Part shown: positions 17,090-26,824 of the stretch, piece after piece
Layout of the letters: every line of letters starts with the position of its first letter
How positions within the stretch are numbered: the first letter of the stretch is position 1
Assembly: GCF_000282215.1 (NCBI RefSeq)
Contig: NZ_AKJS01000107.1
Location: 62,001 to 126,000, forward strand
DNA length: 64,000 nucleotides
DNA from: Pseudomonas sp. GM21
GTDB taxonomy: Bacteria; Pseudomonadota; Gammaproteobacteria; Pseudomonadales; Pseudomonadaceae
Direction: 5' to 3'
Position numbers and translations under genes: made by a program
Notes under the pieces: model-generated
The model's database searches: none
Told to the model about the DNA's origin: nothing
The model's input: the letters and a program-made list of their open reading frames with translations, nothing else

Positions 17090-18974
17090 GGGCCGTAACC
17101 TCCGCGCTGATAGGGCTGGCGTACTCGGCCTTGAGATGGCCGTCCTGATCCAGGAGCCAGGCATCCATGATTTGGCGCACCACTGGCGCCGCGACCCCGG
17201 AACCGGACTCGCCGTTCTCGACCATTACCGACACCACGATTTGCGGGTTGTCCGCAGGCGCAAAACCGACAAACAAGGCGTGGTCGCGGTGACGTTCCTG
17301 AACCTTGGAACGGTCGTACTTCTCGCCCTGCTTGATCGCGACCACCTGAGCCGTACCACTTTTGCCGGCGATCCGGTATTGCGCGCCAATCGAAGCCTTG
17401 CGCGCCGTACCGCGAGCGCCGTGCATCACCTGCTGCATGCCGTGGTTGACCTTGGTCCAGTCCGACGGATCGCGCAGGACAATATTGGGCATCGGATTTT
17501 CATCCTTGGGCTTCTCGCCTTCGACCGTCTTGGCCAGGTGCGGACGGTTCCACACACCCTTGTTGGCCACCAGCGCGGTGGCTTGGGCCAGTTGCAGTGG
17601 CGTGGACTGCATATAGCCCTGACCGATCCCCAGAATCAGGGTTTCGCCCGGGTACCAGGCCTGGCGGCGGGTCGCACGCTTCCACTCGCGGGACGGCATC
17701 AGGCCCGGCGATTCTTCGAACATGTCCAGCGAGACCTTCTGGCCGATGCCGAACTTGCCCATATAGGCTGACAACCGGTCGATTCCCAGCTTGTGGGCCA
17801 GGTCATAGAAGTAGGTATCGTTGGAACGCATGATCGCCGTGTCCAGATCCACGTAGCCGTCGCCGGTACGGTTCCAGTTTCGGTATTTGTGATCGTAATT
17901 GGGCAGTTGGTAATAACCGGGGTCGTACACGCGGGTCGACGCGGTGACCACACCCGAATCCAGACCGGCAATCGCCACCGCTGGCTTGATGGTAGAACCC
18001 GGCGGGTACAGACCGCGCAGCACGCGATTGAACAGCGGCCGGTCGATGGAGTCGCGCAGTTCGGAATAGGCCTTGGAACTGATACCCGTGACGAACAGGT
18101 TCGGGTCGAAACTCGGCTGACTGACCATTGCCAGCACTTCACCGGTTTTCGGGTCCAGCGCCACGACGGCACCACGACGACCGCCCAGAGCCGCTTCGGC
18201 CGCTTCCTGCAATTTGATGTCCAGGCTCAGGACGATGTCCTTGCCGGAAATCGGTTCGGTACGCTTGAGCACACGCAATACGCGGCCCCGTGCGTTGGTT
18301 TCGACTTCTTCGTAACCGACCTGACCGTGCAATTCCGGCTCGTAGAAACGTTCGATGCCGGTTTTGCCAATTTGATGGGTGCCGCTGTAACTCACAGGAT
18401 CCAGTGACTTGAGCTCTTTCTCGTTGATCCGCCCCATGTAACCCACCGAGTGCGCAAAATGCGCGCCTTGCGGATAGTGACGCACCAGCTGCGCGACCAC
18501 TTCCACGCCCGGCAGGCGGAACTGGTTCACCGCGATCCGGGCGATCTGCTCTTCGGTCAGCTCGAACAGGATGGGCACCGGCTCGAATGGCCGACGCCCC
18601 TGACGCATGCGTTTCTCGAAGATCACCCGGTCCTCGGGTGTCATCTCCAGCACTTCGACGATCACGTCGAGCACTTGCTGCCAGTCGCCGGAGCGCTCGC
18701 GAGTCATGCTCAGGCTGAAGCTGGGCCGGTTATCGGCCACCACCACGCCATTACGATCGAAAATCAGCCCACGGGTGGGCGGAATCGGCTGCACATGAAC
18801 GCGATTGTTTTCCGACAGGGTCGAGTGGTACTCGTACTGGATCACCTGAAGGAAATACAGCCGCGCAATCAGCACACAAAAAAGCGCGACTACTGCAATT
18901 GCACCGAACACGACGCGACCACGCACCAGACGGGCGTCTTTTTCGTGGTCCTTGATACGGATCGGCTGAGACAT
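17079..18974 (-). CDS. mrdA: Penicillin-binding protein 2
   Basis: Cell-elongation transpeptidase, partner of RodA. The 631 residues have one N-terminal membrane anchor (about residues 22-42), a pedestal domain, and a transpeptidase domain with the active serine in GSTIKP, the SxN motif as RSNDTYF, and KSGTAQ. The start MSQPIRIKDHEKDARL at 18974 is that of Pseudomonas homologues; it overlaps the rlmH stop by nothing but 10 bases of spacer. Order rlmH-mrdA-rodA-mltB-rlpA is conserved in gamma-proteobacteria. Confidence 0.96.
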   Translation of the reverse strand: MSQPIRIKDHEKDARLVRGRVVFGAIAVVALFCVLIARLYFLQVIQYEYHSTLSENNRVHVQPIPPTRGLIFDRNGVVVADNRPSFSLSMTRERSGDWQQVLDVIVEVLEMTPEDRVIFEKRMRQGRRPFEPVPILFELTEEQIARIAVNQFRLPGVEVVAQLVRHYPQGAHFAHSVGYMGRINEKELKSLDPVSYSGTHQIGKTGIERFYEPELHGQVGYEEVETNARGRVLRVLKRTEPISGKDIVLSLDIKLQEAAEAALGGRRGAVVALDPKTGEVLAMVSQPSFDPNLFVTGISSKAYSELRDSIDRPLFNRVLRGLYPPGSTIKPAVAIAGLDSGVVTASTRVYDPGYYQLPNYDHKYRNWNRTGDGYVDLDTAIMRSNDTYFYDLAHKLGIDRLSAYMGKFGIGQKVSLDMFEESPGLMPSREWKRATRRQAWYPGETLILGIGQGYMQSTPLQLAQATALVANKGVWNRPHLAKTVEGEKPKDENPMPNIVLRDPSDWTKVNHGMQQVMHGARGTARKASIGAQYRIAGKSGTAQVVAIKQGEKYDRSKVQERHRDHALFVGFAPADNPQIVVSVMVENGESGSGVAAPVVRQIMDAWLLDQDGHLKAEYASPISAEVTAHDE

Positions 18975-18984
18975 GAGGGCAAAA

Positions 18985-19452
18985 CTACTTGTGGTAAGGG
19001 TGGCCGGACAAGACTGTCCAGGCACGATACAGCTGTTCGCCGATCAGGATTCGCACCAGCGGGTGCGGCAACGTCAACGGCGACAATGACCAACGCTGAT
19101 CGGCTCGGGCACAGACTTCCGGCGCCAGCCCTTCGGGGCCGCCGACCATGAAATTCACCGTGCGCGAGTCCAGGCGCCAGCGATCGAGTTCGACCGCCAG
19201 CTGCTCAGTGCTCCAGGGCTTGCCGTGGACTTCGAGGGTGACAACACGCTCGTTCGGCCCGACCTTGGCCAGCATGGCTTCGCCTTCCTGACGGATGAAG
19301 CGCGCCACGTCGGCGTTCTTGCCACGGGTATTGAGCGGTATTTCCACCAGTTCCAGCGCCAGCTCGGACGGAAGACGCTTGGCATATTCATGCCAGCCTT
19401 CTTCCACCCACTTGGGCATCCGTGAACCGACGGCGATCAGTCGCAGTCGCAC
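18985..19452 (-). CDS. rlmH: 23S rRNA (pseudouridine1915-N3)-methyltransferase
   Basis: SPOUT-class methyltransferase that modifies pseudouridine 1915 in helix 69 of 23S rRNA on assembled 70S ribosomes. The 155 residues match the family exactly: MRLRLIAVGSRMPKWVEEG at the start, the SAM-binding knot with FMVGGPEGL, and the closing LSPLTLPHPLVRILIGEQLYRAW. It lies nine bases after the rsfS stop. Confidence 0.96.
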   Translation of the reverse strand: MRLRLIAVGSRMPKWVEEGWHEYAKRLPSELALELVEIPLNTRGKNADVARFIRQEGEAMLAKVGPNERVVTLEVHGKPWSTEQLAVELDRWRLDSRTVNFMVGGPEGLAPEVCARADQRWSLSPLTLPHPLVRILIGEQLYRAWTVLSGHPYHK

Positions 19453-19461
19453 AGCGGGCCC

Positions 19462-19956
19462 TTATTGCTGGTCTTTGTTGAGCTTGATGAAATGCTCGTG
19501 GGTATTTTCCGGGCTGTGGTGAGCCGCGTTCAGGGCACGGCTCTGTTCCGCGCCGGACCACAGACGCTCCAGGTCGTAGAACTGGCGAGCCGAGGCGGTC
19601 ATCATGTGCACGATGACGTCGTCCATATCCAGCAGCACCCAGTCGCTGTCGCCCTTGCCTTCTTCACCCAGCGGCTTGACGCCCTGGGCTTTTACGGCTT
19701 CGCGAACCTTGTCCAGCATCGCGCCGATCTGGCGGTTGGACGTACCGGTGGCGATGATCATGAAGTCAGTGATGCTCTGCTTTTCACGAACGTCGATCAC
19801 CTGAATGTCCTGGGCCTTGACGTCTTCCAGGGCCGCCACGGCAACCTTCACCAGCTCTTCACCGGCCAGCTCTGGGCCGGTAGGTGCTGCTACTGGCAGC
19901 GGAGCGCTTTTGAATGTGCCTTTGCGCTTTACTTTTGGTAGTTCTTTGTCAGTCAT
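19462..19956 (-). CDS. rsfS: Ribosomal silencing factor RsfS
   Basis: Binds protein uL14 on the 50S subunit and blocks subunit joining when nutrients fall. The product is 164 residues, longer than the roughly 105 of E. coli, with a basic, proline-containing N-terminal extension (MTDKELPKVKRKGTFK) and a short C-terminal tail. The core shows IQVIDVREKQSITDFMIIATG and DSDWVLLDMDDVIVHMM. The start at 19956 is preferred; the longer frame from 19998 adds 14 residues without support. Confidence 0.93.
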   Translation of the reverse strand: MTDKELPKVKRKGTFKSAPLPVAAPTGPELAGEELVKVAVAALEDVKAQDIQVIDVREKQSITDFMIIATGTSNRQIGAMLDKVREAVKAQGVKPLGEEGKGDSDWVLLDMDDVIVHMMTASARQFYDLERLWSGAEQSRALNAAHHSPENTHEHFIKLNKDQQ

Positions 19957-20027
19957 ATAAAACTCGTTTTGCTCATATGTTCGGGGGCTTCGATACACGT
20001 GATCACGTGCCTTGAAGCGCGCCTCTT

Positions 20028-20750
20028 TCAGTTCGACGCACGGTAAAGTCCGTGCGCATCGATGTAGGCCAGGACCGCGTCGGGCACCAGGAAACGTACC
20101 GACTTACCGCTGGCCAGCAGTTGACGGATCTGGGTGGCGGATACCGCGAGCGGTGTCTGCCAGACGAATGCAATCTGTCCGCTCGGCCCTTTGAGGGCCA
20201 GCGGGTCGCTTACCGAGCGCGCTGCCAGCAGATTGCGCAAGGCATCCGGCGGTTCGCTATCGGCATCCGGGCGTTGCAGCACCAGGATGTGGCAATGCTG
20301 GAGCAACTCTTCCCAGCGGTGCCAAGTGGGCAGGCCGCAAAATGCGTCCCAGCCCAAAAGTAGAAAAACCTGGGTCTGGGCGGCCAGTTCAGCCCGCATC
20401 AGTTCCAGGGTATCAATAGTGTAGGACGGTTTGTCCCGCTGCAATTCGCGGGCGTCCACCACCAACGGTGCCACACCGGCCACCGCGCACTCGACCATCG
20501 CCAGACGGTCTTTGGCCGACACTTGCGGCGTACCGCGATGCGGAGGCCTGGCACTGGGTGTCAGACGTAACTCATCGAGCGCCAGCGATTCGGCAACTTC
20601 CAGCGCACTGCGCAGATGGCCAATGTGCACCGGGTCGAACGTACCGCCCAGCATGCCAATCCGGCGAGGTTGAGGCTCGCTTGAAGTGGCTGGGGCTGTC
20701 GGGTCGAGGTCGCCCAAGTCAGACCGACGCCTGGCCGCGCAACTGGCCAT
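20028..20750 (-). CDS. nadD: Nicotinate-nucleotide adenylyltransferase
   Basis: Adenylates nicotinate mononucleotide in NAD synthesis. The nucleotidyltransferase motif GGTFDPVHIGH and the C-terminal SATQIRQLL motif are clear. About 30 residues precede the conserved RRIGMLGGTFDP, and the gene overlaps the proA end by roughly 32 bases, so the exact start (ATG at 20750, or GTG at 20753) is uncertain. The overlap suggests cotranscription with proA. Confidence 0.93.
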   Translation of the reverse strand: MASCAARRRSDLGDLDPTAPATSSEPQPRRIGMLGGTFDPVHIGHLRSALEVAESLALDELRLTPSARPPHRGTPQVSAKDRLAMVECAVAGVAPLVVDARELQRDKPSYTIDTLELMRAELAAQTQVFLLLGWDAFCGLPTWHRWEELLQHCHILVLQRPDADSEPPDALRNLLAARSVSDPLALKGPSGQIAFVWQTPLAVSATQIRQLLASGKSVRFLVPDAVLAYIDAHGLYRASN

Positions 20751-21990
20751 CACCGACCACGATGTACTTCTCGCAGGTCAAACCTTCGAGACCCACCGGG
20801 CCGCGGGCGTGCAGCTTATCAGTAGAAATGCCAATCTCGGCACCCAATCCGTATTCGAAGCCATCGGCGAAGCACGTCGGGGTGTTGATCATCACCGACG
20901 ACGAATCGACTTGCGCGACAAAACGCCGTGTGTCGGCGAGGTTTTCGCTGACGATCGAGTCGGTGTGATGGGAGCCGTGCCTATTAATATGCTCGATGGC
21001 CTGTTCCAGCCCGTCGACCACACGAATCGACAGAATCGGCGCCAGGTATTCGGTGGTCCAGTCTTCTTCGGTGGCCGCCACGGCATCGATGATCGCACGC
21101 GTGCGCTCGCAACCACGCAGCTCAACGCCTTTTTCGCGGAACTGTGCAGCCATCGAGGGCAGGAAGTCTTTGGCGACGGTTTGATCAACCAGCAGCGTTT
21201 CCATGGCACCGCAGATGCCATAACGGTAAGTCTTGGCATTGAACGCGATGCGCTGGGCTTTCGCCAGATCGGCATGTTCACTCACGTAAACGTGGCAGAT
21301 GCCGTCCAGGTGCTTGATCACCGGCACGCGGGCGTCGCGGCTGACACGTTCGATCAGGCCACGGCCACCACGGGGCACGATGACGTCGACGTATTCCGGC
21401 ATGGTGATCAGCGCGCCCACGGCGGCACGGTCGGTAGTTTCGACTACTTGCACCACGGCGGCCGGCAGTTCGGCTTCGGCCAGACCACGCTGGATGCAGG
21501 CGGCGATGGCGCGATTGGAATGAATCGCTTCGGAACCGCCCCGCAGGATGGTGGCATTGCCAGACTTGAGGCACAGGCTGGCGGCATCGATGGTCACGTT
21601 GGGACGGGATTCGTAGATGATCCCGATCACGCCCAGCGGCACGCGCATTTTACCGACTTGAATGCCCGACGGCCGGAAGCTCATGTCGCGAATCGCGCCG
21701 ACCGGGTCGGGCAATGCTGCTACCTGGCGCAGGCCGACGATCATGCCGTCGATGCGTTCCGGGGTCAGCGCCAGACGTTCCAGTAACGCAGGTTCAAGAC
21801 CATTGGCACGACCCGCCGCCAAATCCAGTTCATTGGCCGCCGTCAACTCGGTGCGTGCAGCGTCCAGCGCATTGGCCGCAGCCTGCAAGGCGCGGTTTTT
21901 CTGCGCGGTGCTGGCACAGCCAATGACGCGAGAGGCTTCGCGGGCAGCGCGACCCAGGCGGGTCATGTAGTCAAGAACGGACTCAGTCAT
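20719..21990 (-). CDS. proA: Gamma-glutamyl phosphate reductase
   Basis: Reduces gamma-glutamyl phosphate to glutamate semialdehyde in proline synthesis. The 423 residues show the NADP-binding segment, the catalytic cysteine region YRYGICGAMETLLVDQ and the terminal GPVGLEGLTCEKYIV typical of ProA. It begins the minus-strand block proA-nadD-rsfS-rlmH. The 177 bp upstream to mpg hold both divergent promoters; no clear motif seen. Confidence 0.96.
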   Translation of the reverse strand: MTESVLDYMTRLGRAAREASRVIGCASTAQKNRALQAAANALDAARTELTAANELDLAAGRANGLEPALLERLALTPERIDGMIVGLRQVAALPDPVGAIRDMSFRPSGIQVGKMRVPLGVIGIIYESRPNVTIDAASLCLKSGNATILRGGSEAIHSNRAIAACIQRGLAEAELPAAVVQVVETTDRAAVGALITMPEYVDVIVPRGGRGLIERVSRDARVPVIKHLDGICHVYVSEHADLAKAQRIAFNAKTYRYGICGAMETLLVDQTVAKDFLPSMAAQFREKGVELRGCERTRAIIDAVAATEEDWTTEYLAPILSIRVVDGLEQAIEHINRHGSHHTDSIVSENLADTRRFVAQVDSSSVMINTPTCFADGFEYGLGAEIGISTDKLHARGPVGLEGLTCEKYIVVGDGQLRGQASV

Positions 21991-22167
21991 GGTCTGGTTT
22001 AGTCTTTGCTAAGGTCTTGGTAAAGAGTAAAGCGGCAGATTATAGCTGTCGCGCCCCCCGACTAACAGCGGTGACGGGCGGATGGTCGAAATCGATGTCA
22101 ATTTGCTGGGGTTCAGCCGTGCTTAAGCTTCAAATTGTTATCATCAGCGCTCAATCAGCCCTGATAA

Positions 22168-22878
22168 ATGCCGTTGATCATGTCTAACCTGACTGTTCGA
22201 ACCTGCGCTGCGAGCCGCCCCACCGGGCTTGCGGATGCGTTTTTCGACCGTGACGCGCAAGCTCTGGCCCGGGACTTACTCGGCAAAGTGATTCGTCACC
22301 GTGTCGGTGACCTGTGGCTCAGTGCCCGGATTATCGAAACCGAAGCCTATTATTTTGAAGAAAAAGGCAGCCACGCCTCCCTCGGCTACACAGAAAAACG
22401 TAAGGCTTTGTTTCTGGATGGCGGCCACATCTATATGTATTACGCCCGTGGCGGCGATTCGCTGAATTTCAGTGCAAAAGGCCCCGGCAATGCGGTATTG
22501 ATCAAATCCGCCTATCCGTGGGTCGATGAGCTGAGCGGGCCGGCGAGTCTGGCGCAGATGCTGTTGAACAACCCCGACGCCCAAGGCCGCCCTCGCCCCT
22601 CGCAAAAGCTGTGTGCCGGGCAAACCCTGTTGTGCAAGGCCTTGGGGTTGAAAGTGCCGGTCTGGGACGCCAAGCGTTTCGATCACGAAGTGCTACTGGT
22701 GGAAGACATCGGCCCGGCGCCCGCCCATATCATCCAGACCACGCGCCTGGGCATCCCCCATGGGCGCGATGAACATTTGATGTACCGCTTTGTCGATGCC
22801 GCTTATGCACCGTATTGCACGCGCAACCCGCTGCGACGGGGGCAGGTCGAAGGTCGCGATTATTTTTTGCTGCCTTGA
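22168..22878 (+). CDS. mpg: 3-methyladenine DNA glycosylase (AAG family)
   Basis: Excises alkylated purines to start base-excision repair. The 236 residues carry the family blocks RDLLGKVIRH, the catalytic glutamate region RIIETEAYYFEEKGSHASLG, KALFLDGGHIYMYYARGG and the C-terminal RFVDAAYAPYCTRNPLRRG. Two starts are possible (22168, or MSNLTV at 22180) and neither has a strong ribosome binding site. A class D repeat follows 17 bases after the stop. Confidence 0.9.
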   Translation: MPLIMSNLTVRTCAASRPTGLADAFFDRDAQALARDLLGKVIRHRVGDLWLSARIIETEAYYFEEKGSHASLGYTEKRKALFLDGGHIYMYYARGGDSLNFSAKGPGNAVLIKSAYPWVDELSGPASLAQMLLNNPDAQGRPRPSQKLCAGQTLLCKALGLKVPVWDAKRFDHEVLLVEDIGPAPAHIIQTTRLGIPHGRDEHLMYRFVDAAYAPYCTRNPLRRGQVEGRDYFLLP

Positions 22879-22894
22879 AGATTGATATCCCCCC

Positions 22895-22984
22895 TGTAGG
22901 AGCGAGCCTGCTCGCGATAGCGGAGTATCAGGCGACATCCATGTCGGCTGGCAGCCTGCTTTCGCGAGCAGGCTCGCTCCCACA
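22895..22984. repeat. Palindromic intergenic repeat, class D, copy 1
   Basis: TGTAGGAGCGAGCCTGCTCG and the complementary GCGAGCAGGCTCGCTCCCAC form a palindrome between mpg and the DedA-PAP2 gene. Other copies at 35801-35875 and 40303-40380. Confidence 0.9.
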
Positions 22985-23057
22985 AGGGATCTATTGTGTA
23001 TTGAAGATTGCGTTCGTCCCCCATGGGACCAATTGAACATTCGATGGAGTTGTTTTT

Positions 23058-24374
23058 ATGGGCCCATGGCTCGATAGCGTCACCGATTGGTTGACGGTCA
23101 ACCCGCAATGGCTGGCTGCGGCGGTGTTCATAGTGGCCTTTGTGGAATGCCTGGCGATTGCCGGGTTGATCGTGCCCGGTACGGTGTTGCTGTTTGCGGT
23201 GGCGGTCCTGGCCGGCAGCGGCGCGCTGTCGTTGAGTGAAACGCTGCTGCTGGGGTTCGTTGCCGGGGTGCTGGGTGACGTCGTCTCGTACTTCGTCGGA
23301 CGCCATTTCCATCAGAACATTCGGCGTCTGCCCGGCTTACGCCATCACCCGGAATGGATTGCGGGAGCCGAGGCGTATTTCCAGCGTTATGGCATCGCCA
23401 GCCTGCTGGTCGGACGCTTTATCGGGCCGCTGCGCCCGATGTTGCCGATGGTTGCCGGGATGTTCGATATGCCATTCCCGCGATTTTTCGCCGTCAGCCT
23501 GCTGGCTGCCGCTGGCTGGAGTGTCGCGTATCTGCTGCCTGGTTGGGCGACGGGAGCGGCAATTCGGCTGCCATTGCCGGAAGGTTTCTGGCCTGAGGCG
23601 GGAGTCGTCGCCGGCGCTATTGCCGTCATGGTTGGTTTGAGCGTCACCAGCAGCCTGCGCCGCCATCGCAAGGCGACGATGCTGATTGCCGGTATGAGCT
23701 TGCTGATTCTGGCGGGACTGTTTATCGGCTATCCGCACCTGACCGCGCTTGATCAGGGCGTGATGACATTGGTGCAGGAACACCGCAGCCCGATGCTCGA
23801 TGAAGTGGCCGTGGTCTTTACGCTTATGGGCGAATTTCGCAACATGCTGCTGCTCAGTTCACTGCTGACCGGCCTGCTGCTGATCGCGCGACAATGGCGG
23901 CAGGCAATTTTTGCCGGCAGCACCCTGCTCTGCACCGCGCTGGGCAATACTGCAACCAAATACTTTTTCGCCCGCGTGCGCCCGGAAATACTCAGCGATC
24001 CCCTGACCAGCTACAGCATGCCCAGCGGCCACGCCTCGGGGTCATTTGCGTTATTCCTGACAATCGCCGTTCTGGCGGGTCGCGGACAACCACCGCGGAT
24101 GCGCCTGACCTGGTTGCTGCTGGGCTGCTTGCCAGCGTTGGCGATTGCGTTGTCGCGGGTGTATCTGGGCGCGCACTGGCCGACGGATGTAGTGGCCGGC
24201 GCCATGTTGGCTGCCTGTGTTTGTGCGGCGAGCCTGTGGCTGAATCAGCGCCAGACACCGCTCAACGCCATGCCGCCCAAAGTCTGGTGGCTGGTGTTGC
24301 CGGCGCTGATGGCGTTGTTTGCGTTCTTTGCGTTTCGGCACTTGCCGCATGCGATGTTGCGGTATGCGTATTGA
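23058..24374 (+). CDS. DedA-PAP2 fusion, membrane lipid phosphatase
   Basis: A 438-residue inner-membrane protein made of two parts. Residues 1-200 are a DedA/VTT-like domain (GYTVLL-type helix, then RFIGPLRPMLPMVAGMF). Residues 230-438 are a PAP2 phosphatase with all three motifs: KYFFARVRP, PSGHASGSF and SRVYLGAHWPTDV. Such fusions likely dephosphorylate undecaprenyl pyrophosphate or phosphatidyl-phosphates in the periplasm and may link it to lipid transport by the DedA part. The substrate is not determined by the sequence. It is expressed alone between a class D repeat and the convergent LON-domain gene. Confidence 0.88.
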   Translation: MGPWLDSVTDWLTVNPQWLAAAVFIVAFVECLAIAGLIVPGTVLLFAVAVLAGSGALSLSETLLLGFVAGVLGDVVSYFVGRHFHQNIRRLPGLRHHPEWIAGAEAYFQRYGIASLLVGRFIGPLRPMLPMVAGMFDMPFPRFFAVSLLAAAGWSVAYLLPGWATGAAIRLPLPEGFWPEAGVVAGAIAVMVGLSVTSSLRRHRKATMLIAGMSLLILAGLFIGYPHLTALDQGVMTLVQEHRSPMLDEVAVVFTLMGEFRNMLLLSSLLTGLLLIARQWRQAIFAGSTLLCTALGNTATKYFFARVRPEILSDPLTSYSMPSGHASGSFALFLTIAVLAGRGQPPRMRLTWLLLGCLPALAIALSRVYLGAHWPTDVVAGAMLAACVCAASLWLNQRQTPLNAMPPKVWWLVLPALMALFAFFAFRHLPHAMLRYAY

Positions 24375-24395
24375 CGTGCAATCTATCAGCCGCAA

Positions 24396-24986
24396 TCAGG
24401 CAAACAACTCACCCTGCAATTCATCCAGCAGCGCCTGAATCGCATCCAGTCGCTGCTGCGGATCATCGAGTTGCAGCAGGTCAATCTTGTCCACTTCCGC
24501 GAACGGCAGCAGATAGGCCAACTGATTAGCCAATGATTGTTGCCCGGTTGCCTCAGTGCCCATGTTCAACGCTTCAACCATCGGGTGTTCGGCCAGCGCC
24601 TTGAGCAATGCCACCAGGTCGGCGTCTTCATCCTGCAACGGCTGCTCAGGTTCGTCTTCCAGCCACTCGACGTCGGCGACGGTCAACTGGTCGCGCTGCA
24701 CTTCGGTGCGCAAGACATGGAAACGCCGCCCGCCCTGTACCCGAATCCCCAGCAGGCCGTTGTCCTGCTGCTTGAAATCGGTGATCAGCGCTTCACACCC
24801 CACCAAGGCATACCCTGCCGGAGCGATGCCGACTTCTTCGCCGTCGAGGATGCACACCACGCCGAAGCCACCGCCCTGTTTCATGCAGCGGCCGATCATG
24901 TCCAGGTAGCGCGCTTCGAAGATCTGCAAGTCGAGGATGCAGCCAGGAAACAGCACCGTGTTCAGTGGGAAAAGCGGCAAGCTCAT
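24396..24986 (-). CDS. LON N-terminal substrate-binding domain protein
   Basis: A 196-residue stand-alone LON N-terminal domain (MSLPLFPLNTVLFPGCILDLQIFEARYL, GFGVVCI) with no ATPase or protease domain. It is a common Pseudomonas protein of unsettled function, perhaps a substrate adaptor. The start at 24986 has an AAGGA site eight bases upstream; the ATG at 24992 is too close to it. It follows lrgB by 10 bases and is probably the third gene of lrgAB. Confidence 0.88.
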   Translation of the reverse strand: MSLPLFPLNTVLFPGCILDLQIFEARYLDMIGRCMKQGGGFGVVCILDGEEVGIAPAGYALVGCEALITDFKQQDNGLLGIRVQGGRRFHVLRTEVQRDQLTVADVEWLEDEPEQPLQDEDADLVALLKALAEHPMVEALNMGTEATGQQSLANQLAYLLPFAEVDKIDLLQLDDPQQRLDAIQALLDELQGELFA

Positions 24987-24996
24987 AGACATTTCC

Positions 24997-25713
24997 TTAC
25001 ACCACCATCGACACCGCCAACGGCAGGAACACCGCCGTGGCCACACCCATCAGACTCATCGCCAGCGCCGCAAAGGCGCCGCACTCTTCACTTTCCTGCA
25101 AGGCCACCGAGGTGCCGACCGCATGGGCGGTCATGCCCAGTGCCATACCGCGGGCCTCAGGACTGTGCACGCCGAGCCGGGTCAACAGGCTCGGGCCGAA
25201 GATCGCACCGATCACACCGGTGATCAACACGAACACGGCTGCCAGCGCTGCGACGCCGCCGATCTGCTCGGCCACCAGCATGGCAATCGGTGACGTCACC
25301 GACTTGGGCGCCATGGTCATCAGGACCATGTGCCCGGCACCGAACCCCCAGCCCAGCAACACACCCATGCCCGTGGCCACCACGCCACCTATCACCAGCG
25401 TAGTAAAAATCGGCCAGAACAACTGCCGAATCCTTCGCAAATTGAGGTACAGCGGCACGGCCAGCGCAACGGTCGCAGGTCCGAGCAAAATACTGAGGAT
25501 CTCGGTGCTCTTGCGATATTCGGCGTACGTCAGGCCGCACGCCAGGAGAACACCGATCACCACCATCATGGAGACCAGTACCGGTTGCAAAAAGATCCAG
25601 CGGGTTTTTTCGAAAGCCGCCAACACCAACTGATAAGCGCCCAACGTAATGCCGATGCCGAACAACGGATGGTGAATCACCGCGTCGAGCGCGCCGTGCC
25701 AATCAAGGGTCAT
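24997..25713 (-). CDS. lrgB: LrgB/CidB family membrane protein
   Basis: A 238-residue protein with seven or eight hydrophobic segments and the family's conserved MTMAPKSVTSPIAM and GMTAHAVGTSVALQES blocks. The LrgAB pair has been tied to control of murein hydrolase activity and to pyruvate or glycolate uptake in other bacteria. It overlaps lrgA by four bases. Function in Pseudomonas is not fixed by sequence. Confidence 0.9.
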   Translation of the reverse strand: MTLDWHGALDAVIHHPLFGIGITLGAYQLVLAAFEKTRWIFLQPVLVSMMVVIGVLLACGLTYAEYRKSTEILSILLGPATVALAVPLYLNLRRIRQLFWPIFTTLVIGGVVATGMGVLLGWGFGAGHMVLMTMAPKSVTSPIAMLVAEQIGGVAALAAVFVLITGVIGAIFGPSLLTRLGVHSPEARGMALGMTAHAVGTSVALQESEECGAFAALAMSLMGVATAVFLPLAVSMVV

Positions 25714-26072
25714 TGGTCTTCTCCACGCGGGGCGTGACGCTTGACCATGCGCTGCATCAGTACCCCGGCAAACGCCATGGACAGCAACAGGGACAACACC
25801 AGCGCACCGACGATGGCCCAGAAATCCGCCGCAATATCCTTGGCATACACCATCACACCCACGGCCGGCGGCACCAGCAGCAACGGCAGGTAACGCAGCA
25901 GGCTACTGGCCGCCAGGCTCAACGAATCGCCGACTTGCCCGCGTGAAATCAGGTACACCAGTAATAGCAACAAGCCAATAATCGGCCCCGGCAACACCCC
26001 TAAAAACAAGTGGTTGATGGCTGTGCCCAGCAATTGGAACAGCACCAGCCAGGTCAGGCCACGTAACAGCAT
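25710..26072 (-). CDS. lrgA: LrgA/CidA family holin-like protein
   Basis: A 120-residue protein with four transmembrane helices, including LLGTAINHLFLGVLPGPIIG, which matches the CidA/LrgA pattern. It starts the lrgA-lrgB-LON operon with a four-base overlap. The 195 bp upstream, shared with the divergent MaoC gene, should contain both promoters. Confidence 0.9.
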   Translation of the reverse strand: MLLRGLTWLVLFQLLGTAINHLFLGVLPGPIIGLLLLLVYLISRGQVGDSLSLAASSLLRYLPLLLVPPAVGVMVYAKDIAADFWAIVGALVLSLLLSMAFAGVLMQRMVKRHAPRGEDQ

Positions 26073-26267
26073 CCGGTATCTCCCGCGCTCTCCCCACCAA
26101 AAAGGGGCCGAGCATTATAAGCACGTCAGCGCTATGGATCGGCATTCGCGAAAAGCATGTTCAGTTGACCGGAGCAATTTGCCATGTTGATCTAAAGTGG
26201 TTCACTGAGAAGTGAAACCCCCTTACTTCAAAAACTATAAATCCGATGAAACCCAAGGAGAGTCTCA

Positions 26268-26723
26268 ATGCCCCATGTTCCGGTTGCAGAACTCAAAGAT
26301 TATGTCGGCAAGGAACTCGGACGTTCCGAATGGCTCACCATCGATCAGGAACGCATCAACCTGTTCGCCGAAGCCACAGGTGACTTTCAGTTTATTCATG
26401 TCGACCCGGTCAAAGCCGCTCAAACACCTTTTGGCAGCACCATCGCCCATGGATTCCTGTCACTGTCATTGATCCCGAAACTGATGGAAGACATCCTGGT
26501 CGTTCCCGAAGGCGTGAAGATGGTCGTCAACTACGGTCTCGACGGCGTGCGTTTCATTCAACCGGTCAAGGTCAATTCGAAAGTGCGCCTCAAAGTCGAT
26601 CTGTCCGACGTCACCGAGAAAAAACCAGGCCAATGGTTACTCAAGGCCACCACCACCCTTGAGATAGAAGGCTCTGACAAACCGGCCTATGTCGCTGAAT
26701 CCCTGTCTCTCTGTTTCGTATAA
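26268..26723 (+). CDS. MaoC-like (R)-specific enoyl-CoA hydratase
   Basis: A 151-residue hot-dog-fold dehydratase. Hydratase 2 motif residues are seen in FAEATGDFQFIHVDPVKA and in FGSTIAHGFLSLSLIP. It may supply (R)-3-hydroxyacyl-CoA from beta-oxidation, but the true substrate is unknown. The start has an AAGGAGAG site at good spacing. Homologues adjoin the lrgAB-like genes in other Pseudomonas. Confidence 0.88.
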   Translation: MPHVPVAELKDYVGKELGRSEWLTIDQERINLFAEATGDFQFIHVDPVKAAQTPFGSTIAHGFLSLSLIPKLMEDILVVPEGVKMVVNYGLDGVRFIQPVKVNSKVRLKVDLSDVTEKKPGQWLLKATTTLEIEGSDKPAYVAESLSLCFV

Positions 26724-26824
26724 CTCTCCCGGATGCGAAGCAGCTCACGCTGTTTCGCGACCGTCTCTATATATACGACACATAGCTGCGGCATACTCCG
26801 TCGCCTAATTGCCCGGATCCCGCT